Positions 30,968 to 40,416 of a DNA stretch of 64,000 nt are shown one piece after another. Numbering within the stretch: position 1 is the stretch's first letter; the number at the start of each line of letters is the position of its first letter. The position numbers and the translations under genes are program-made. The notes under the pieces were generated by a model. That model had not been told where the DNA came from. It did no database searches and saw nothing but the letters and a program-made list of their open reading frames with translations. Source of the stretch: an uncultured Ulvibacter sp. Lineage in GTDB: Bacteria > Bacteroidota > Bacteroidia > Flavobacteriales > Flavobacteriaceae. The DNA is taken from the NCBI GenBank assembly GCA_938083445.1, contig CALKCP010000003.1:124001-188000 (forward strand). The letters are read 5' to 3'.

Positions 30968-32620
30968 ATGTCAGATAATTTAAGTGAGTTATTAGGTAGG
31001 AAGGGAGTAGAAGGTGGTTTCTTTGATTCATTAGGGAAATTGGCTACACCAGATGGGGCACCTAGTGATGCCGCGATGGAGAAACTGGCTGAAGATTTTT
31101 TAATTGGGAAGGCCAATGCCTATGGAACGGCAAGTTTCTATGACTTTTTAAAACCTGAAAACAAAGGTAAAAAAGTGTATGTATGCAACGGTACGGCTTG
31201 CGTTTGCGCTGGAACTCAAGAAAAAGTGATTGAAACGCTTCAGGAAACTTTCGATGCTGATGAAATTGGACACATGACGTGCTTAGGTAGATGTCACGAG
31301 AATTCAGCTTTTCATTATAAAGGAAAAAACTATTCGGGTACCGCTACAGAAAACTTAAAAGCAATACTTACTTCAGAAAACAAATTAAACCAAGATTCAT
31401 ACCACGTAAAAGCAAATGGAAACACAATCTTAACGGAGGCTTTTACCAATATTTCAGACTATTACGAGCCTTTTTTAAGGGCACTCAAGAGAGATTCTGT
31501 AGATGTTTTAGAAGAAATAAAAACATCTAATGTACGAGGTCGAGGAGGCGCAGGTTTCCCAATGGGAATGAAATTACAGTTCTGCCGAAACGTAGAAAAT
31601 GAAACAAAATTTATTATCTGTAATGCAGATGAAGGAGATCCAGGGGCTTATTCAGACAGGTATTTATTGGAGCAAAGGCCGCATTCTGTTTTGTTTGGAA
31701 TGTTGATTTCAGGCTACGTAGCAAAGGCAAATTATGGAATTGTCTATATACGAGCGGAGTATCCAGAAGCTTCAGAAATTGTCCAAAAGGCAATTGACGA
31801 TTTGAGATCGAACCATCTCCTTGGTAAAAACATTGATGGAAGCGGTTTCGATTTTGATCTTAAAATAATCCAGGCACAGGGTTCTTATATCTGTGGGGAA
31901 GAGACGGCATTAATTAACTCTATTGAAGGACAGCGCCCGGAGGTTAGAGTCCGTCCACCATTTCCTGCTCAAAAAGGATTGTTTAATAAACCTACGACGG
32001 TCAATAATGTTGAGACCTTGGCAGCTTTACACCACATCATTTCAAATGGAGGAGAGGCATGGAAACGTATTGGAACCGAAAGGTCTTCAGGGACAAAATT
32101 AGTCTGCCTGGATAGCTACTTCAATAACCCTGGGATGTACGAAGTTGAAATGGGAACACCTTTATCTGAAGTTGTTAACGACTTAGGAGGGGGCTTCAAA
32201 TCTGAGGTGAAAGCACTTCAAATTGGAGGTCCGCTTGGCGGATTGGTTCCGATATCCAAAGTAAACGAGCTAACAATCGATTTCGAATCATTTTCGAATG
32301 CAGGTTTCCTATTAGGACATGCTTCTATTGTGAGCATTCCCAAGGACTATCCAATCATGAAACTGATCGAGCATTTGTTTGATTTTGCCTCCTATGAAAG
32401 CTGTGGAAAATGTTTTCCTTGCAGATTAGGAACCAAACGCGGGCAAGAATTGTCTGAAAAGGCACTCACCTCAGACTACAAAATTGATCGGAAACTATTT
32501 ACCGATTTACTAACGACTTTAGAACAAGGGTCTTTATGTGCCCATGGCGGAGGTATTCCACTTCCGGTGCGGAATGCATTGCACTATTTTGATGACGAAC
32601 TAAGACAATACTTCAACTAA
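30968..32620 (+). CDS. NAD-dependent formate dehydrogenase, NuoE-NuoF fused diaphorase subunit
   Basis: The 550-residue protein receives electrons from the catalytic subunit and reduces NAD+. Residues 1-130 are a NuoE-like thioredoxin-fold [2Fe-2S] domain with Cys73, Cys78, Cys105 and Cys109. Then comes a NuoF module with the FMN/NADH motifs RGRGGAGFPMGMK and NADEGDPGAY, GSYICGEETAL, and a C-terminal [4Fe-4S] site SCGKCFPC with a distal Cys in SLCAHGG. In many organisms NuoE and NuoF parts are separate (FdsG and FdsB); here they are one chain. It lies between fdhD (3 bp) and the catalytic subunit (11 bp). Confidence 0.9.
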   Translation: MSDNLSELLGRKGVEGGFFDSLGKLATPDGAPSDAAMEKLAEDFLIGKANAYGTASFYDFLKPENKGKKVYVCNGTACVCAGTQEKVIETLQETFDADEIGHMTCLGRCHENSAFHYKGKNYSGTATENLKAILTSENKLNQDSYHVKANGNTILTEAFTNISDYYEPFLRALKRDSVDVLEEIKTSNVRGRGGAGFPMGMKLQFCRNVENETKFIICNADEGDPGAYSDRYLLEQRPHSVLFGMLISGYVAKANYGIVYIRAEYPEASEIVQKAIDDLRSNHLLGKNIDGSGFDFDLKIIQAQGSYICGEETALINSIEGQRPEVRVRPPFPAQKGLFNKPTTVNNVETLAALHHIISNGGEAWKRIGTERSSGTKLVCLDSYFNNPGMYEVEMGTPLSEVVNDLGGGFKSEVKALQIGGPLGGLVPISKVNELTIDFESFSNAGFLLGHASIVSIPKDYPIMKLIEHLFDFASYESCGKCFPCRLGTKRGQELSEKALTSDYKIDRKLFTDLLTTLEQGSLCAHGGGIPLPVRNALHYFDDELRQYFN

Positions 32621-32631
32621 TACAGAAAGAG

Positions 32632-35358
32632 ATGAAAACGGCCTACATAGACAACCAAGCATTTGAAATAGTTGAAGGAGAGACGCTATTATCGTTTATA
32701 AGACGTTATCGAGATAAATCACTTGTGCCAACCTTATGTGACGCACCCAATTTGGATCCTTTTGGTGCCTGCAGAGTATGTAGTGTAGAGGTAGCGCTTC
32801 ATGAAAATGGACCCGTTAAAACAATGGCATCGTGCCATGCTCCTGTTGCGGCCGGGCAATATATTTATACAAGCACCGACTCAGTAAAAGCACTTCGAAA
32901 GAACATTATTGAGTTGGTATTAACCGACCACCCGCTAGATTGCCTTACCTGTGAGGTAAATGGCAACTGTGAATTACAAACAGTTGCAGCTCAAGTGGGG
33001 ATTCGTGATGTTCGTTATCCTGCAGGGGATGATCACTTGTTTAGAATGAAAGATTTGAGTCACCCTTATATGACCTCAGATTTATCAAAATGCATCAATT
33101 GTTATCGCTGTGTGCGTGCCTGTGATGAGGTACAGGGAGAATTTGTTCTGAGCATGTCTGGCAGAGGTTTTGATTCGCATATTATTAAGGGTATGGATAC
33201 CTCTTTTATGGAGTCAGATTGTGTGAGTTGTGGTGCTTGTTCTCAAGCCTGTCCTACCTCCGCGATCTCAGATGTATTTCAGTCTAAAGCAATTCAAGCA
33301 ACAGATACAACAAGAACAATTTGCACCTATTGTGGTGTAGGGTGTAATCTAGAAGTATCGACAAGTAATGGCGAAATTTTAAGTATTACGGCACCTTACG
33401 ACGCTGAGGTAAACCAAGGTCATACTTGTATTAAAGGGCGCTATGCATTTAAGTTTTACGACCATCCCGAACGCTTAGACTCCCCGATGATAAAACGTAA
33501 CGGTACATTTGAAAAAGTTAGCTGGAACGAAGTCTACGATTATATTTCCTTAAAATTAACATCCTATAAATCTGAATTTGGACCCGACTCTATCGCTGGT
33601 ATTTCTTCGGCGAGATGTACCAATGAGGAGAATTATTTGATGCAAAAATTTATTAGAACCGTTATTGGAACTAACAATATTGATGGTTGCGCTCGCGTTT
33701 GCCATTCTCCAACAGCATTAGGAATGCAGCGCACTTATGGAACGGGAGCAGCTACGAATTCTATCGATGATATCAAGGACACAAATTGCATCATGGTTAT
33801 TGGGGCGAACCCAACAGATGCACATCCAGTTACGGGGGCTAAGTTGAAGCAGTTCTCAATGAAATTGGATAATGTGTCGATTGTAATTGACCCTAGGCGT
33901 ACTGAATTAGCGCGCTATGCAACACACCATATCCCTTTAAGACCCGGTACAAACGTCGCCGTACTAAATATGATGATGTATTATATTATATCTGAAGGGC
34001 TTGCAGATGCAAAGTTTATCGAGAACAGAACTGAAGGTTTTGAAGATTTCAAGAAAGAGATATTAAACATTGACTTGGAATACCTGGAAGAGGTCTGTGG
34101 TGTCGATAGAAATATAATTAAGGATGCTGCAATTGCATACGCGACTGCGCCGAATGCTATGTCATTCCACGGTTTGGGGGTTACAGAGCATTCGCAAGGA
34201 ACTTTTACGGTGATGCAAATTGCAGATTTGGCCTTGCTAACTGGTAATATTGGACGCAGAGGCGTTGGTGTGAACCCTTTGCGAGGACAAAATAATGTTC
34301 AAGGAAGTGCCGATATGGGAGTGCAACCTCATCAAGGAGCGGGGTATTTGGATGTCACCAAAGAAGATGTGAATAAAAAATACAACGAATTCTACGGAGT
34401 TGATGTCCCAATGGAAATTGGGTATAAAATTCCTGAGATGTTCGATGCCGCGCTTGACGGTAAACTAAAAGCGCTATGGGTTATTGGTGAAGATATTGTT
34501 CAGACAGACCCAAACACCAAAAAAGTAATCAAGGCTTTGGAAGCTACAGACCTTGTCATCGTGCAGGAGCTCTTTATGACCGAGACAGCCAAACATGCCG
34601 ATGTAATTCTTCCTGGAGCCTCTTTTCTTGAGAAAAGCGGAACTTTCACGAATGGCGAACGAAGAGTTCAAGCAGTGAGGCAAGTAGTGAAACCAGTTAT
34701 AGGATCGAAACCCGATGGACAGATTATTGTGGAGATAATGAATAAAATGGGTTACCCACAGCCAGAGTATACGCCGGATGGGATGTTGGAAGAAATTTCG
34801 CAGATAGTGCCTTTCTTTGCCGGGATTACTTGGGAAAGATTAGGGAAGAATGGCCTACAGTGGCCTGTTGCAAAAGACGGAACCGATACACAAATACTTC
34901 ATAAAGAAGACTTCAAAAGAGGGAAAGGGTATTTCGAGTTTAATGCTTGGGAGGAAACGAAAGAACTCACTGTTCACGCAAAAGACTTTCCCTATATCCT
35001 TACAACGAACCGTGAGTTGGAGCATTACAACTGCGGCGCAATGACGCGAAGGACTGCCAATGAAATGATTCTGAAAGATGATTACTTAATGATCAACCCA
35101 GAGGATGCAAAAGAGAATCTCATTTCTGAAGGAGATTACGTTTGCCTAGAATCACCTCGTGGCAAAGTTGATGTAAAGGCTCGCATTACGGATGAGGTTA
35201 AAAGTGGCATTTTAAGTACTACCTTCCATTTCCCTGAAATTATGATTAATAATTTAACGGGCGACATCCATGATTCTGAAGCAATGTGTCCAGAATATAA
35301 GGTTGTAGCTGTTCGGATTCGAAAGAGTAAAGGGAAGTACAAACCCGCTGTAGTCTAA
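32632..35358 (+). CDS. Formate dehydrogenase catalytic subunit, Mo/W-bis-PGD, Cys type
   Basis: The 908-residue cytosolic subunit oxidises formate to CO2. Its N-terminus is NuoG-like: a [2Fe-2S] site (Cys36, 47, 50, 68), a His/Cys [4Fe-4S] site near HPLDCLTCEVNGNC, and two ferredoxin clusters (CINCYRCVRAC and CVSCGACSQAC). The molybdopterin part starts with TICTYCGVGCN. The metal ligand is Cys357 in CARVCHSPT, encoded by TGC at 33700, so it is not a selenoprotein. No twin-arginine signal or membrane subunit is present. It should form a soluble complex with the preceding diaphorase subunit. Confidence 0.95.
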   Translation: MKTAYIDNQAFEIVEGETLLSFIRRYRDKSLVPTLCDAPNLDPFGACRVCSVEVALHENGPVKTMASCHAPVAAGQYIYTSTDSVKALRKNIIELVLTDHPLDCLTCEVNGNCELQTVAAQVGIRDVRYPAGDDHLFRMKDLSHPYMTSDLSKCINCYRCVRACDEVQGEFVLSMSGRGFDSHIIKGMDTSFMESDCVSCGACSQACPTSAISDVFQSKAIQATDTTRTICTYCGVGCNLEVSTSNGEILSITAPYDAEVNQGHTCIKGRYAFKFYDHPERLDSPMIKRNGTFEKVSWNEVYDYISLKLTSYKSEFGPDSIAGISSARCTNEENYLMQKFIRTVIGTNNIDGCARVCHSPTALGMQRTYGTGAATNSIDDIKDTNCIMVIGANPTDAHPVTGAKLKQFSMKLDNVSIVIDPRRTELARYATHHIPLRPGTNVAVLNMMMYYIISEGLADAKFIENRTEGFEDFKKEILNIDLEYLEEVCGVDRNIIKDAAIAYATAPNAMSFHGLGVTEHSQGTFTVMQIADLALLTGNIGRRGVGVNPLRGQNNVQGSADMGVQPHQGAGYLDVTKEDVNKKYNEFYGVDVPMEIGYKIPEMFDAALDGKLKALWVIGEDIVQTDPNTKKVIKALEATDLVIVQELFMTETAKHADVILPGASFLEKSGTFTNGERRVQAVRQVVKPVIGSKPDGQIIVEIMNKMGYPQPEYTPDGMLEEISQIVPFFAGITWERLGKNGLQWPVAKDGTDTQILHKEDFKRGKGYFEFNAWEETKELTVHAKDFPYILTTNRELEHYNCGAMTRRTANEMILKDDYLMINPEDAKENLISEGDYVCLESPRGKVDVKARITDEVKSGILSTTFHFPEIMINNLTGDIHDSEAMCPEYKVVAVRIRKSKGKYKPAVV

Positions 35359-35377
35359 GAAAATAATTATTCGAAAG

Positions 35378-36385
35378 TCAACCACCAATAGTGATCATGC
35401 TTCTGTTTTGAGAATGTAGTTTGGGCTCTTGTAATTTTTCGAGAGTGTCCATGCCACCTCTTACTTTAAATTTTGCAGCTACAGCTTTCTGAATGATGGG
35501 TTCAATCGATTTACCTGCTCGTAATGTTGTGAGCAAATCGGATTCGGAAGCAGAGAATAAACAGTTTTTTAATTGTCCATTCGCGGTTAATCTAAGGCGA
35601 TTGCAACTGTCACAAAAAGGATTGGTCACAGAGCTAATAATGGCAAAACTTCCCTTGTAACCCTTTATTTTATAGTTTTTAGAGGTGTCGTTTGGAGCAT
35701 CTTCAAGACGTTCTATCTCCTTCTCTGAGAAACTAGCGTTTACGATATCCATAACCTCTTTATAAGATACCATTTTTTGCATGTCCCATTTATTTCCATC
35801 AAAAGGCATGAACTCTATAAAGCGAATACAGACGGGCAAATTCTTCGTCAAATGAATAAAATCAATAATTTCATTTTCGTTAAATCCCTTTATGAGAACA
35901 GCATTCACCTTTACTTTAAAGCCTTCAGATACTAGTAAAAGAATGTTTCTGTACACCTTTTCGAATTCATCCCTTCGTGTTATTTCTTTAAATTTTTCTC
36001 GGTCTAAAGAATCTAAACTTACATTGATGCTGTTTACACCGTGCAGTTTCAATGTGTCAATGAACCTATCAATAATGACTGCGTTTGAGGTAATTGAAAG
36101 TGCGACTGGGAGGGATGCTAATTTTTCCAGAATAATAGGAATATCCTTTCTAATTAAGGGCTCGCCGCCAGTTAGTCGGATTTTTGTCACGCCGTGCTCT
36201 ACAAAGGTTTTAGCGATGCTATAAATTTCTTCATAGGTCATTAAATGACTTCGTGGAGATAGTTGAACTCCGGCTTCTGGCATGCAGTAGGTACAGCGAA
36301 GGTTGCAGCGTTCGATGAGAGAAATACGTAAATAGGCATGATCTCTCTTATGTGAATCGGTTAAGATGGGTGTATTGTTTTTCAT
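35378..36385 (-). CDS. moaA: GTP 3',8-cyclase
   Basis: This radical SAM enzyme performs the first step of molybdenum cofactor synthesis. The 335-residue protein has the SAM cluster motif CNLRCTYC (Cys27, 31, 34), a second C-terminal [4Fe-4S] site in CDSCNRLRLTANGQLKNCLF, and ends in the required GG. It is the last gene of the cofactor operon, overlapping the preceding fusion gene by one base, and its stop lies only 19 bp from the converging formate dehydrogenase gene. Confidence 0.96.
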   Translation of the reverse strand: MKNNTPILTDSHKRDHAYLRISLIERCNLRCTYCMPEAGVQLSPRSHLMTYEEIYSIAKTFVEHGVTKIRLTGGEPLIRKDIPIILEKLASLPVALSITSNAVIIDRFIDTLKLHGVNSINVSLDSLDREKFKEITRRDEFEKVYRNILLLVSEGFKVKVNAVLIKGFNENEIIDFIHLTKNLPVCIRFIEFMPFDGNKWDMQKMVSYKEVMDIVNASFSEKEIERLEDAPNDTSKNYKIKGYKGSFAIISSVTNPFCDSCNRLRLTANGQLKNCLFSASESDLLTTLRAGKSIEPIIQKAVAAKFKVRGGMDTLEKLQEPKLHSQNRSMITIGG

Positions 36386-37296
36386 TAGTCGTGCCTTGCG
36401 CCTTTTAGTATTCTAAATATGTGTAAAATAGAAGGAAAAATAGCATCCATCGATTCCTTAGCGCCATTGGTTGAGCCAGGTAGTGCAAGCACCAAAGTGT
36501 CATTAATCGTTCCGGCTACACTTCTTGAAAGCATAGAATACGGGATTCTGTCTTGCCCATAACTTCGAATCGCCTCTTCAATTCCAGGGATTTTTCTATC
36601 AATAATTTCGGCTAAAGCTTCGGGAGTAACATCTCGCGAAGACAAACCCGTTCCACCAGTGAATATGACCAAATCATTACCTTCACTTGCTAACTTCTTT
36701 GCTTTTTCTTGAATGATATCTTTCTCATCTGGGATAATAATATATTGTTCTATTGCTACACTACATTCTTCCAGTTTGGCAATAATTGCCTTTCCGGCTT
36801 TGTCTTCTTTCTCCCCTTTTGAAATAGTATCGGAACAAACAATCACGGCTGCTTTTAAATCTTTTCTGAAGCGATCACGAAAATCTGATTTCCCTCCTTT
36901 TTTCTTCAATAACTTTATATGATGTATTTCGACGCCCTTGTCTATAGGCTTTAGCATATCGTACATATTGAGGGCAACAACACTAGCCCCATGCATCGCT
37001 TCAACTTCCACGCCCGTTTTGTAAATCGTTTTAATGGTACAAAGAATGGTTATTTCGAGTCCATTAATTTCATAATCAATACCCGTATATTCTATAGGCA
37101 GTGGATGGCAATCGGGAAGAATATCCGGTGTTTTCTTAACGGCTAATAATCCAGCGGCCTTGCTCATAGCAAACACGTTTCCTTTTGGAACACGATCGTT
37201 CTCAATCGCAGCTATCGTTTCGGCTTTACTCACTTTTACAATCGCTTGAGCAGTGGCAATTCGTAGTGTATTTATTTTATGTGTTATGTCTACCAT
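36385..37296 (-). CDS. MoaC-MogA/MoaB fusion for molybdopterin synthesis
   Basis: The 303-residue protein joins two steps. Residues 1-150 are MoaC, making cyclic pyranopterin monophosphate with MoaA, with FAMSKAAGLLAVKKTPDILP and CHPLPI loops. Residues about 155-303 are a MogA/MoaB-type domain that adenylylates molybdopterin, with VIFTGGTGLSSRDVTPEA and LALPGSTNGA. The linker is short and lysine-rich (KLLKKKGGKSDF). It overlaps moaA by one base. The two enzymes act several steps apart, so the fusion probably balances expression rather than channelling. Confidence 0.92.
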   Translation of the reverse strand: MVDITHKINTLRIATAQAIVKVSKAETIAAIENDRVPKGNVFAMSKAAGLLAVKKTPDILPDCHPLPIEYTGIDYEINGLEITILCTIKTIYKTGVEVEAMHGASVVALNMYDMLKPIDKGVEIHHIKLLKKKGGKSDFRDRFRKDLKAAVIVCSDTISKGEKEDKAGKAIIAKLEECSVAIEQYIIIPDEKDIIQEKAKKLASEGNDLVIFTGGTGLSSRDVTPEALAEIIDRKIPGIEEAIRSYGQDRIPYSMLSRSVAGTINDTLVLALPGSTNGAKESMDAIFPSILHIFRILKGARHD

Positions 37297-37346
37297 ATAC
37301 TATTTTTCTATTGCTAATTGACTATTCTTCTTAATCAATATCTGAA

Positions 37347-37790
37347 TCAAGAATTCACTTTCCATTGATGGGATTCATCTTCAAATAATTCCTTTCCGAA
37401 AATAGGAACTTTCGCTTTTATCTCCTCAACGATATATTCCAAAGCCTTAAAAACTTCCTTTCTTCTCGGTGACGATACAAAAACAAACAAACAAATCTCA
37501 CCCGTCTTTACTTCACCTAAGCTATGATAAATATGCATGCAGGTTAAATTAAATTTTTCAAAGGTGGTTTCTCTTATTTCAAAGAATTTTGCATTTGCCA
37601 TTTCTTGGTGAGCTGTATAATCTATAGCTGATATTTGCTTGCCATCCACTTCGTCTGCTCGCACCTGTCCTAAAAAAATATTGTGTGCTCCAATCGTTGT
37701 TTTTGATTGATGCTTGGCGATAGATTCACCAATAAATTGGGATGAAATGGCTCCATCCATAAAGACATTTTTTACTTTTCGTTCTTTCAT
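37347..37790 (-). CDS. moaE: Molybdopterin synthase large subunit
   Basis: The 147-residue subunit pairs with MoaD to insert the dithiolene sulfurs. The conserved FLGQVRADE near the N-terminus and the catalytic lysine region KAKVPIFGKELFED followed by HQWK are present. Its start overlaps the stop of the MoeB-like gene by 4 bp. A 50-bp gap separates it from the moaC fusion gene. Confidence 0.94.
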   Translation of the reverse strand: MKERKVKNVFMDGAISSQFIGESIAKHQSKTTIGAHNIFLGQVRADEVDGKQISAIDYTAHQEMANAKFFEIRETTFEKFNLTCMHIYHSLGEVKTGEICLFVFVSSPRRKEVFKALEYIVEEIKAKVPIFGKELFEDESHQWKVNS

Positions 37791-38866
37791 TTTAATTCTA
37801 ATTTTTGATGGGCTAAAATTGTTTCAGCACCACCTATGAGGCTGTAGCAGTTATGTTGGTTGTGTTTCTGTAATATTTCGACCGCTGTTTTTGATCGAAT
37901 TCCTGTCTTACAAAACAGCATTTTATTCTTTTCTGAATCGATCTGAGCTAATTCGTGTTCAAGTGTATGAAGTGGAATCTGAATGCAGTTAGGCAATTCT
38001 ATTGTGGGCTTTTCACCGAGTTCTCTCACATCAATAAATTGATTGTTTCCCAATTTGATGGCTTCCTCCACTGAAATTTCAGCAACAGGAAATTTGCAAT
38101 AAGAGGCAAAACTCTGATTTGAAAATTGCTCTTTTAGCGACCTTACTTTTTCAATTTCAGCAACAGATTTTGCAATTTTTAAGGTTATGGTTTCCGAAGT
38201 CATAGCATTGAAACAAAAGAGTTTCCCTGAAAGTACCGTGTCAAAACCTAAAACCATTTTAAGCACCTCATTTGCCTGCATGGTTCCTATGATTCCAGGA
38301 AGTACGCCTAAAACTCCAATTTCGGAGCAATTAGGCACCGAACCTTCTTTTGGGGGAGTTGCAAATAGGCAACGATAACTTGGTCCGTTTTGATAATTAA
38401 ATACGGATACCTGTCCTTCAAACTTATAAATAGCCCCGTATACAACTGGTTTGTTGGTTAGGATAGCCGCGTCATTTATTAGATAACGGGCTGAGAAATT
38501 ATCAGTTCCATCTACAATGATATCGTAGTCTTCAAAAAGACTGAGCGCATTTTTGGGAGTCAGTTTCTCGGGGTATGCAATACTATTAATTGTAGGATTC
38601 AGATCTTCCAATCTCTTTGTCGCTGCAATCGCTTTATTGATTCCAATAGACGATGTACCAAATAATATTTGACGTTGAAGATTGGACTCTTCCACAGTAT
38701 CAAAATCAATAATCCCAATGGTTCCAATTCCGGCTGCAGTGAGATATTGTAGGGCAGGGCATCCCAATCCGCCAGCGCCAACTACCAAGACTTTGGCCTT
38801 GGATATTTTGTCCTGACCTGCCTGTCCAATTTCATCTAATACGATATGTCTATGATACCTGCTCAT
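37787..38866 (-). CDS. moeB: MoeB/ThiF-type adenylyltransferase with C-terminal rhodanese
   Basis: The 359-residue enzyme activates the MoaD C-terminal glycine. It has the nucleotide loop VGAGGLGCPALQYL (29-42), the aspartate motif DGTDNFSARYLIND and CSEIGVLGVLPG. Residues about 255-355 are a rhodanese domain with Cys in LFCKTGIRSKTAVE, which can supply the sulfur. This is the eukaryotic-MOCS3-like layout. ATG at 38866 (MSRYHRHIVL) is used; an ATG at 38938 would add 24 unrelated residues and overlap moaD. The order moaD-moeB-moaE puts it between its two partners. Confidence 0.92.
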   Translation of the reverse strand: MSRYHRHIVLDEIGQAGQDKISKAKVLVVGAGGLGCPALQYLTAAGIGTIGIIDFDTVEESNLQRQILFGTSSIGINKAIAATKRLEDLNPTINSIAYPEKLTPKNALSLFEDYDIIVDGTDNFSARYLINDAAILTNKPVVYGAIYKFEGQVSVFNYQNGPSYRCLFATPPKEGSVPNCSEIGVLGVLPGIIGTMQANEVLKMVLGFDTVLSGKLFCFNAMTSETITLKIAKSVAEIEKVRSLKEQFSNQSFASYCKFPVAEISVEEAIKLGNNQFIDVRELGEKPTIELPNCIQIPLHTLEHELAQIDSEKNKMLFCKTGIRSKTAVEILQKHNQHNCYSLIGGAETILAHQKLELK

Positions 38867-38870
38867 AATT

Positions 38871-39104
38871 TTAACCTCCTGAAAATGGGGGTAATAATGC
38901 AATTTCTGATTCCAAAAGAAGCGTGTCTTTTGAAACAATCTCCAAGTCTTGCGCTACCTGAAAGTCCGTTTCTTTTAATGTGGGGTATTTTTCAAAAAGC
39001 AACATCAATACATCTGACACAGACCCTTTTGTGTATGCTATGGTCTCTTCAGAACAATTTGTTATTTCTGCTAATACTCCGAAATATTTAATCTTTAAAT
39101 TCAT
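38871..39104 (-). CDS. moaD: Molybdopterin synthase sulfur carrier
   Basis: This 77-residue beta-grasp protein ends in ALLPPFSGG; the terminal Gly-Gly becomes thiocarboxylated. It overlaps the 3' end of mobA by 17 bp and ends 4 bp before the moeB ATG, consistent with translational coupling. Confidence 0.94.
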   Translation of the reverse strand: MNLKIKYFGVLAEITNCSEETIAYTKGSVSDVLMLLFEKYPTLKETDFQVAQDLEIVSKDTLLLESEIALLPPFSGG

Positions 39105-39672
39105 GTTTTAAGTCTTTCAATTCACTTATTGTATTAATATTTCTGACCGTTTTCCCTAATTCTGAATCTAGCGTTATCGTTTTTACATCTAGTTGATCAA
39201 TGGCGAAACGCAGGCGTCGTTCGTTCGTTTGCAATAGTTTCAGGAAGTGATGTCTGCATTTCTTTTTATACATGGCTACAAGCGGCATTGTTTTTCCCTC
39301 ACTTTCAAACTGTATTACCTCCGCTTCAGAAGGCGCCCCTTCCAGTAATTTTTTTAATACTGAAGTGCTAATTAATGGGACGTCACAACTAAGAACAATA
39401 TTGTTTTCAGTTTCTGAATGCAACAATCCAGAGTACAATCCGGCCAAAGGACCAGAATCTTCCATACTATCGGCAACCCGTTTTAGATTGAAAACATCAT
39501 ACTCTGAATTATTACTAACAATAATAATCTCACCAACAATAGGTTTTAATGCCGCAATAATAGACGACATAAATGTTTTTCCATTCAATTTCAGAAATCC
39601 CTTATCCTCGCCCATTCTTGAACTTTTCCCCCCTGCTAGGATGATGCCTGTTATTGTGCTTTTCTTCTTCAT
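39088..39672 (-). CDS. mobA: Molybdenum cofactor guanylyltransferase
   Basis: The 194-residue enzyme attaches GMP to the cofactor, giving the bis-guanine form used by formate dehydrogenase of this type. The nucleotide-binding start GIILAGGKSSRMGEDKG (about 9-25) and the metal Asp region SCDVPLIS are visible. It starts one base from the end of the TauE-like gene and overlaps moaD at its 3' end. Confidence 0.93.
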   Translation of the reverse strand: MKKKSTITGIILAGGKSSRMGEDKGFLKLNGKTFMSSIIAALKPIVGEIIIVSNNSEYDVFNLKRVADSMEDSGPLAGLYSGLLHSETENNIVLSCDVPLISTSVLKKLLEGAPSEAEVIQFESEGKTMPLVAMYKKKCRHHFLKLLQTNERRLRFAIDQLDVKTITLDSELGKTVRNINTISELKDLKHEFKD

Positions 39673-40416
39673 TTATGTAAAAAATAATTTTACCGAAGCA
39701 ATCGTCAATACAACCGCTAACATATATCGCAGCAGTTGGTTGTTAAGTTTTCTGCTTCCAAAGTAACTTCCAAAGAACCCGCCAACAACAGCGATACCAA
39801 CCAAAATAAAAGACTCACTTGAAAGTGAGTAACCACTCGTTAATTGTCCAAATAAACCAGAGGCTGAGTTCGCCCAAATAAATAGTGCTGAAACAGCCGC
39901 ACCTTCTTTCATTTTGCCCCAGTGTAAGAGCAAAATTACAGGTGTTAAAATAACACCCCCTCCTATTCCAATAAGCCCAGAGAAGAACCCAATGATGCCT
40001 CCTACGAGGAGTCCCTGCCATGTTTTGACCTTATTAATTGTGGCACTTTCCTTTCCAAAAACATGCAGCATTTTTAAGATGGCGAAAATTAAAAGCACCG
40101 CTAATATTTTCTTATAAAGTGACGCATCTACTTCAATCATTCCGCCTAAAAACGCCAATGGAATCGAGGTGATAGCAAATGACAAAAATAGTTTTTTATT
40201 AAAATGACCGGCCTTATAATAATGATAAAACGCAATACCCGCGACGAATATATTGAGCAGTAAGGCCGTTGGCTTCATCGTCTCAGGCGCAAAGGAAAAC
40301 AGCGCCATTAAGGCTAAATAGCCACTTGCTCCCCCATGACCAACACCCGCATATAAAAATGCAATTAGTGGCAGCAAGCCAAAAAATAGCCACATATTTT
40401 CAATGTCAAAGATCAT
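39673..40416 (-). CDS. TauE/SafE-family membrane transporter
   Basis: The 247-residue inner-membrane protein has about eight membrane segments and the duplicated family pattern: VGHGGASGYLALMALF near the start and IGIGGGVILTPVILLL in the middle. Family members move sulfite, sulfoacetate or other anions. Inside a cofactor operon, and with no modABC in view, an oxyanion role (molybdate, sulfate or sulfite) is possible, but this is inference from position only. It overlaps the ModE-like gene by 4 bp. Confidence 0.85.
   Translation of the reverse strand: MIFDIENMWLFFGLLPLIAFLYAGVGHGGASGYLALMALFSFAPETMKPTALLLNIFVAGIAFYHYYKAGHFNKKLFLSFAITSIPLAFLGGMIEVDASLYKKILAVLLIFAILKMLHVFGKESATINKVKTWQGLLVGGIIGFFSGLIGIGGGVILTPVILLLHWGKMKEGAAVSALFIWANSASGLFGQLTSGYSLSSESFILVGIAVVGGFFGSYFGSRKLNNQLLRYMLAVVLTIASVKLFFT

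Noticed and set aside
33688-33708. Possible selenocysteine site in formate dehydrogenase
   Set aside because: The active-site codon at 33700-33702 is TGC (Cys). There is no in-frame TGA, so no selenocysteine insertion is needed.
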